Assembly: GCF_000002995.4 (NCBI RefSeq)
Contig: NW_025062479.1
Coordinates: 18,596,721-18,660,720, forward strand
Direction of reading: 5' to 3'
Length of the DNA: 64,000 nt
Source: Brugia malayi
Lineage: Eukaryota; Nematoda; Chromadorea; Rhabditida; Onchocercidae
Shown: piece after piece, positions 56,917 through 64,000 of the stretch
How the letters are laid out: every line of letters begins with the position of its first letter
Position numbering within the stretch: position 1 is the stretch's first letter
Position numbers and translations under genes: made by a program
The notes under the pieces: generated by a model
What the model was told of the DNA's origin: nothing
The model's input: the letters and a program-made list of their open reading frames with translations, nothing else
The model's database searches: none

Positions 56917-59444
56917 ATGATGGAAGAAAGTTGCTCAACATATGACCAAGGCATTGATAATTCTGAGAATATTCATGAATATGAGGAGCATCGTGTGATC
57001 GGGAAAGGTGCATATGGTGTTGTTTATCTAGTTACTCATATACCTAGTAACATACAGGCGAGTATTTTTGCTTAGCACTTTTTAACATATTTTTATTTTG
57101 AAAATCACCGGACTGGTTGCACTAACACTGTTTTTGTCGTTTGCATACAAATTAGGTATGTCTTGTCATTTCAGTAACTCTTTTCACTTTCATTCTCCAA
57201 TCAGAATATGTAATTTTTACTTGTTCATAATATTATATGTAATATTATAAACATTGAAGCTTCAACTATTTACGCAATCAATTATAGTATGCCTTAAAAA
57301 AAATGATTGTGCGTATAACAGAAGATGGTATACCACAAAGTATTATACGTGAGATCTCAGCATTGCGAGCGCTGCATAATTTGGATCATCCAAACATTGT
57401 GAAGTTTGTTTTTTCACATTTTTCTTTTTCATCTTTGAGGAGGGAAAATTTATCATCTTTCTCTTTCGATTATTATTAGAACTTATAAAAAAAATCGATT
57501 TCAAATTTCTATTTTTATTGTGGTTTTATCTGATGACCTTTACATGTGGATCAAAAGCCGTAGATCAAAAACGGCGTGTTATATAGATATGAAAAACTTT
57601 GAACAAAGTTTACACATTGTTTTAGATTACACGATGTATTTCATGGTCAAATTGATAAGGGTGAAATGTGTTTGAGTGTTGTTTATGAAAAATGTGACTG
57701 GGACTTGTATGAGTTTTTGCGTACCATCCCTCGCGACATGGGTGATCATCAATGTCGTCATATTGCAAAGCAGGCAGGTTTCTGTTTCTACTTGGAATTT
57801 ATCTAACAACACGTTAGGAATTCTTTTTTTAATAAATTTGGCAAATACCAAATGCTTGATCATTAATGGCAGTAAGTTTGTTGTACTTTGTTGCTATATA
57901 CATATGGCCTCATTGCATTTTTTGTTTTCTGATATTACAGGATTATATTTTTCTTTTACTTCTTTAAAGGAAGATTTCTTAACGGATTTATTCAGTATTA
58001 TTCAGTATTTCTGATGCGTTAATTGTATATTGTATCGAAATGTCTCTCCAGTTTTGATTCATGTCATTACTTTACTGCAGATCGTATTCCACTTACTGTT
58101 CTCTTTCAAAATCGTAGACCAATTACTAGCTGATCGATAGGTATAGAATCTCATTTTCAAAGCTGAAGTTTAAGATTTTGATGGGATTGGATTTTCTTCA
58201 TTCAAATCATGTTATACATCGAGACTTGAAACCACAGAACATACTAATTAACCGTGACCAAACAATCAAAATTGCCGATTTTGGTTTAGCTCGCTATTAT
58301 TCAATGCAATCATCTTTCACAACACTGGTAATCTTTTAATATCTGTTATTTTTTGGTCCCACTCATCTTATTTTCTTAGTTTCTCACTTACCTTACTTTC
58401 TCAGTTATCTTCATCGTTGTCAACGACATCTAAATTTTAGGTTGTGACTTTGTGGTACCGAAGTCCAGAAGTATTACTTCAGTGCTCCTATAACTGTGGT
58501 GTTGATATCTGGGCTGCTGGCTGCATCATTGCCGAATTATATTCGCGTCAACCACTTTTTCCAGCACATAGTGAAGCGCAACAATTGAGTATTATATTCC
58601 AGCAAGTTTTTAAAATTTTTCTTTTTCTCTTAAGCTGATTTCTATAACTTTTCTTTTTTTTTATTACTCTGAAAATCAAATTAAAGTTAAGATCGAGGTT
58701 TTTTAAATCTGCTTGATTTTTCAAATTTCATATTGTTTCCAAATACGAAGCGGATTTTGAAAGTTTAACTGAAAGATGTTATCACCATGTCTTGTGAATA
58801 TAATGATTTATTGTTTAAACAAAATTATTATTCATATTCAACGTTACTAACAGAAGATAAATTATGTCCTGCAGAAAACTTGGCACTCCGCCTTCTAACG
58901 AATGGCCACAAAACGCTGTCATTGAACGTTCATTCTATCCGTCCTATCCTGGACAACCAATGCGTCGTATTGCACCCAAATTGCCACCAGATGCCGCAAG
59001 GCTAGTAAAAGTACGTTGTTTTACGTGACTTTAAATGGTCCGATCTTATGTAGTTCTACAAAAATATCTAAAGAGTTTTTGAGCAAGCTAGAGAATATTA
59101 GGTCAACGATGTACCATTTCGTTGTATTTCATCCTCTATTTTTTCCTTGAATGACAGAATAATTAAAGTAATTTTAGTGGTTTTGACCTTTTAGCCTCAT
59201 GTTTAATATCAGTGCCTACTAAATTAAAGTCATATATGTATAAGTTCTTTGCAAATTGCTTTTGTAAATTTTTTATGTCATCTGATGTAATTTTTGCTTC
59301 AATCACAAATTTGCATACAAAAAGAAAAAATGCGGTCAATAATGATTTCAGAGTATGCTATCTTTCTTACCAGAAACAAGACCTTCATGTGCAGAAGCAT
59401 TAAGTACCGAATATTTTCGTCAGAAACATGGTTCAGTTGTTTAA
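56917..59444 (+). CDS. cdk-4: Cyclin-dependent kinase 4/6 (CDK-4)
   Basis: Seven exons (56917-57057, 57288-57403, 57626-57773, 58175-58327, 58441-58601, 58875-59010, 59352-59444) give 315 residues, the length of a bare CDK. The glycine loop GKGAYG is at 29-34 with the inhibitory-Tyr position kept, and the ATP Lys is in ALKK (K51). The cyclin-binding helix reads [16 protein letters not shown], in place of the CDK4/6 P(I/L)ST(V/I)[10 protein letters not shown] (D152), DFG (D170) and the activation-loop Thr in [14 protein letters not shown] (T184) are all present, so it should be active. The loop sequence and the [12 protein letters not shown] segment place it with CDK4/6 rather than CDK1/2. With D-type cyclin it should drive G1 progression in postembryonic divisions. 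The ATG could be 56917 or 56920 (two Met codons). Three of its six introns need GC 5' splice sites to preserve frame. AATAAA at 59451-59456 gives a very short 3' UTR. Confidence 0.93.
57058..57287 (+). other. GC-AG intron 1 of cdk-4
   Basis: The exon ends CAG and the intron begins GCGAGT. The nearest GT (at 57062) would leave the wrong phase for the exon starting YALKKM. The acceptor is TTATAG at 57287. Confidence 0.75.
57774..58174 (+). other. GC-AG intron 3 of cdk-4
   Basis: The exon ends AAGCAG and the intron begins GCAGGT. A GT lies four bases downstream, but using it shifts the frame away from ILMGLDFLH. The acceptor is TTTAAG at 58174. Confidence 0.75.
58602..58874 (+). other. GC-AG intron 5 of cdk-4
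   Basis: The exon ends TTCCA and the intron begins GCAAGT, a perfect U1 match except for the C. It joins FQ to KLGTPP as in other CDKs. The GT at 58606 puts the next exon into a frame with an early stop. Confidence 0.8.
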
Positions 59445-61214
59445 TAAGAAAATAAATGAATTTCTCTGTGCTTCTTTTTTGATCTCTTTGAACGACCTGT
59501 TATTTTATTCAACTGAATTTGTTCAACATTTTCCTTATAGTTTTTGTTTTGCATATAAATTATGATTATCTAACTGCGCTAATGCGGTCGTTTTCAATTA
59601 TTTTTAATTTTTTTAGAGAAAAGTGTCATCTTTTGCGTCTGGTTATGTGCAAGTTGTATAGGTTTTCAAGCTTTCTCGAAAAATGTAGTGATTTCTCATT
59701 TTTTCGCAGCTAACTGCTTATAAAGAGGTCACTTTGAACATTAGTAATTATTTGATATTAAAAGTAGATCTTGATTTTTTTTTCTTTTTGCTTTAAAAAA
59801 AAAATGGAAAAATTGGCTTTTTTCAAGAAAGTCAAAATTTTTTGACTGGTTTTCAAAAAAATATCGCATATTTTCTATTGATTTCGATCCAAAACTGTGT
59901 TGAAATTCCTTGATCTCTCTTTATTCAGTTTGCTTATTGATGTAATACGTGAAATGTAGTCCGTAGTCTATATTTTAAAACTGTTGATTTACCTTCTCTT
60001 TGTGTTTTATAATTTTGATAAGCTAACCAAATTTCTGCTAAATTTTTTAAAAATTCTATTAATCGTTTTCTATTTTATTCTGAAATCTCGGTTATGCTAC
60101 GCTTTGATGTGAAATAATCATCTTGTCTGGAGATATCTTGAAGTTCAGAGGGATATTCAGGATATTTGAAGGTAGGATTTTATTTTTCGTTCCTTTCAAT
60201 CCAGTTAATTATAACAGCATTTAGAATTGTTCCAAGAATTTAAAAAGCCTGAGATGTAAATGTTTCTGTAATTCTTTATCCCAAGCAACTTTTCCTTCAG
60301 TTTCAATCATTCGGGTTATTTCAGTCACTTGGCTTGTGTTTTCCCTTAATCAAAAAAATTTGCAATTCTTATTCAAAAGCTTGAAACTACGGCATTCATT
60401 CAAGTTTTTTGCGCATTTATTTACCATTCACTAAATAGGTTCCTTACTGCCATTTCCAGAATCATCGTTATGTTATAATAAATTTACTTATTCTTTTTAT
60501 TACTCGTCATTTCTTTTTCTCTTTGATTTTTTATGAAGTTGTAGTTGATTTTTTCTACATTAATGCAAGGTATGGATATAGCGCAGGATTTCTCAATCTG
60601 AAATTTTTTTGCACAGGTGCCTTTCATGCTTGGGATTTTTTCTAACAGTCTAGATTTATGGCATATCAAAATGGCATTTCTGTGAAGATTTATTAAGATA
60701 ACTACTCCTCATTGGCTACAATCAAAACTTTGTTTCCTTTTTGTTAGAATTTCACTATAGATCTATGGATTATATATCTACATGAAACTGATCGAAAAGT
60801 TTTTTCAATGTCAGTGATTTGACATTTCAATTATCATAATATATTCTTCGTAATGTGACAAGGAATTGTATTTGTAACATCATATAGCGAGGTAATACAT
60901 TCTCCTCACTTTATTGCTTATTTCATCATTACAAACTCCCTTACGAACAGTTAAGTGTTATTAATGTAAGCTATGATGATTTGCAAGTGGGTGGAGTTAA
61001 GCAATTTTAAGAGAAGATAGTTTGTACTTTATCCATAATTCAAAATGAGTTTTGCTCGATTTTAATTCATTTTGAAGACCAGTTTCGCTCTTATTTCCAG
61101 ATACCGGTATATTTCGGTCATTTTTCAAGTCTTTTATATGAGTATTGTGTAAAATTGTATGAATATTAATTACTTTATCCCCACTTCATAATTATTTATT
61201 TATCTTTTCCGGTC

Positions 61215-61265
<51 letters not shown>

Positions 61266-64000
61266 AGCGATATCCCGATGCATACTGCTTTCTTTCCATT
61301 CAGTTGATATCCAAATTGAAAGATCAGAAGAGAAATAACGTTTCCATCAGTTCTCTTTCTGTACAATGACAATATTTCTATGTGCTATGGGAAGTCTTTT
61401 CTTAATGGGGAAACAGTTAAATCGAAACTTTTCCTAAAACTATTCCGAATTCAAATTTCACAGTTAAGAATGCGGAAAAGCTATAACTCAAATTTTTTTA
61501 TACTATATGATCATTAACTTTGATAAGCCACTCATGCTATTTCATTTTTCCGAATCATTCAGCACAAACAGTTTATGAGCAAATATTTCGAGTTTTAGAA
61601 TCGTTCCCAGAAGCTCATCTTTTCACCATTTTCCTTCATTTGATGAAGTACATATCTAACCTAACTTACCAACACTAGTGGGGATTTTTTTTTTCATTTT
61701 TTATAATTAAAGTTTTCTTATAATTGAAACTAGATGTAATTAAATACATGAATTCTTTATAAGCTTTGATATTCGTTATTGGCTTGATGACAGTATATCT
61801 GTCATTCCTTTTAATTCTTAGTATTAATAGCTCGTTGTTTAAAGCAGTGACTTCTCATGACATTTCAATCTTTATAACTTTCTTTCCTTCAGTTTTCTCC
61901 CACTAATTCACCAAAGATGTTAACTTTTATGAGTCGATGTTTTCTTTGTGTAATTGTTAAAATAAAAATAGTGCAGTGGAATAAGCATAATTTGCATCAA
62001 TGTGAATAAATATAATCCAGTTTTTTAACAGTATCCTTTTTATTATTTACTTGTTAGTCCTCATTTAACTTGTTTTTTGACATGCATTTTAATTCTGCAA
62101 GATGCAAATCAAAGACGGCGGAAGTTAGACATTAGAAGTAGTACGACTTTGTTTACTAATTTGGTCTGCTGTCGTCCATTTGGTGCTATTATGCTCATCG
62201 TGTTTCTGCTTCCCTTTTGAAATAGGATGTTACCAGCTTAAGAGTTTCTTCCGCCAACATCTGCGAACTTTCCAGTTTATATTTCTTCCGCTGCCTTGTC
62301 TAAGTTCTATTTTAAAACCTTGCATAAAGAAAGTGTTGAATGATCTGTCTTTGCTTTCAAATTGGTCATAGAAACAGAAATCCAAATCGAATCATTACTA
62401 GCCTGATATATGCTTCATTTTGTTGGAAAATTTCAATTGCAGCAATACGAATGGCGACGAATAAATTGGGAGAACCATCTTTCATTGATGATAGATAATC
62501 TTTCCTTTCGTAGGCACTCCTTTTCATCTCCGATCACTTTGTTGATCACTTTATGCGGCATCGCACTTATCTCCAATAGTAAAAGTTCATGTCTCATTAA
62601 GGAAGGGTTCATAGGCTGACAGATTTCGAGATTGCCACTCGAACAAATACTTCACGCTTTTATCAGCTATCGTAGTACTTCGCACTTAGTGTCAGCAAAA
62701 GCGAGTTAATATTTTTCGAAAAATTCGCAACCATCTTTGAAATATGCATTGTTCTTATATTTTAAAGAAAAAATCACCTAAAAATAAGCAGCTTTGTTTG
62801 AAATCGATGCAATTGGACTCATCTTGAAGAGATTTTCATTGCGACTTCATATGCTGAACTCTGATCGATGCAATAAGTTGCGAGATCAAATGTCAGTGAG
62901 GTATCTGCCAACGACTTATTGAAGACTATTATTGTTAATTCATTTTTGATTAAAAGAATTGAAGAACTGATTTGTTGTAATGAAAAGGAAAAGTTTCTTG
63001 TAAATTTTGATTTCTCTCGTTTAAATATCAAGTCAGTAAGAAAAAGAAATGCGAGGAACGTGTCCCTCAAAATTTTGCTTTTGGAGGCGTTCTTGATATT
63101 ACCTGCTGTGCTTTCATGTTAGAAAAGAGACGAATGGCGCAATATGCTTTCACCCTATCTGCTCTGTTACCACAATTCCCTTGCGGTTGCTTTTCAACAC
63201 AGTGGCTCTTCATTATACATTTGATAAATAGGCCTTAGGAAAGAAGGCCTCCAGTAAAGGCAAACATATAATTCTCGAAGGCAGAATATGATACAAAGTT
63301 GGAAGCTATCCCTTCTCTGAAGTGGAGGAACTCTTGAAGAACCTTAATGAATCCTCCATCAGTGCCAGTTGTGCACTTTTCAACAAATATTTCCAGTAAC
63401 ATATCGAAGAAATCCTTCTATGGTAGAAATGTTTAATAGAGAAAAAGAGAATGAAAGCTCTATTCTATCACGATACCATCAACTCAACTTTTACAAATAT
63501 CAATATTACTACTGCAATGATCTCCAACACATATATGCCCATTTTGCGATTGTCAATCGTTCATCGAAATTTTGTATTTGTTCTTCTTGAAATGAAGCAA
63601 CAAAATTTTAAGATGTCTTTTCGATTTGGTTGAAGTCTGAAAAGTTTTCCACATATTTCAGCATTGCTGAGTTTATGCTGTACCAACGATTAATGATTAA
63701 ATTAGCAGAAACGTATTGATTGTTCCGAAGAAGGTCTTCCCTGAAAATTTTTCCACCCAATAATTGGTATGCAAGGAAAGCGTATCAGTAATAATTATTT
63801 ATAAATACTGAATTCCCCATTAGCGTAACTGAAATTGTTGCATAAAAGCATCCCTTTATATTTATTCTCTCTCATTTCCCTTTTCCCATTTTCATTTCTC
63901 TCAGCAGAAATATCTTTTATTTCATCATCAATACAATGTTGGCAACAAAAAAAAAGGACGGCGCAGTTTTCCTTCCGGCATTTTGCAGATTAAATATTCA
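59445..64000. other. AT-rich terminal region without supported genes
   Basis: About 4.5 kb downstream of cdk-4. The open frames (for example 62410-62619 + and 63070-62819 -) are short, lack motifs and do not join to neighbours. It contains a 46-base T homopolymer at 61219-61264. Exons of an unrecognised fast-evolving gene cannot be excluded, because composition rises in GC somewhat after 62100. Confidence 0.5.
61219..61264. repeat. 46-base poly(T) tract
   Basis: An uninterrupted run of 46 T residues, by far the longest homopolymer in the window. The true length is uncertain in any assembly. No target-site duplication is obvious around it. Confidence 0.85.

Overview
The window looks like nuclear DNA of a nematode, most likely a clade III parasitic species such as a filarial worm. 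The base composition is strongly AT-rich. Genes are split into many short exons by introns of roughly 60-400 bases (a few exceed 1.5 kb), with T-rich 3' ends closing in TTTCAG or TTTAG. Several starts lie 7-25 bases after an acceptor-like sequence, as expected for spliced-leader trans-splicing. The encoded proteins are animal families with clear worm counterparts. No bacterial operon, phage or CRISPR features were seen. Species assignment is inference.

I rebuilt nine genes by joining exons so that every splice phase matches. Left to right they are: (1) + strand 1379-7529, a membrane-anchored cholinesterase-like adhesion protein (neuroligin/gliotactin type) whose catalytic serine is replaced by glycine; (2) + strand 13728-27635, a secreted ADAMTS metalloprotease with seven thrombospondin type-1 repeats; (3) + strand 31208-35980, a BIRC6/UBC-17-type ubiquitin-conjugating enzyme, one exon unresolved; (4) - strand 38509-37079, the MAGE-domain SMC5/6 subunit NSMCE3; (5) + strand 41137-44030, Mediator subunit 27; (6) + strand 44593-45895, a small RING-finger protein with a C-terminal membrane segment; (7) + strand 46850-51092, a cytochrome P450; (8) - strand 56312-51154, the autophagy protein ATG16; (9) + strand 56917-59444, the G1 cyclin-dependent kinase CDK-4.

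The first 31 kb hold two long extracellular or cell-surface genes separated by large AT-rich spacers. The 31-59.5 kb part is gene-dense and mostly intracellular housekeeping (ubiquitin, DNA repair, transcription, detoxification, autophagy, cell cycle). There atg-16 and cdk-4 diverge from a shared spacer of about 600 bases, and the P450 and atg-16 stop codons face each other only 61 bases apart. The last 4.5 kb has no gene I can support.

The most unusual signal is a cluster of GC-AG introns: three of the six introns of cdk-4 and one in neighbouring atg-16 only keep the reading frame if the 5' splice site is GC instead of GT. I did not find an undescribed multi-gene system. Other points worth following are the unresolved exon of the BIRC6-like gene, a three-copy 18-base repeat just before that gene, and several inverted repeats in the spacers.
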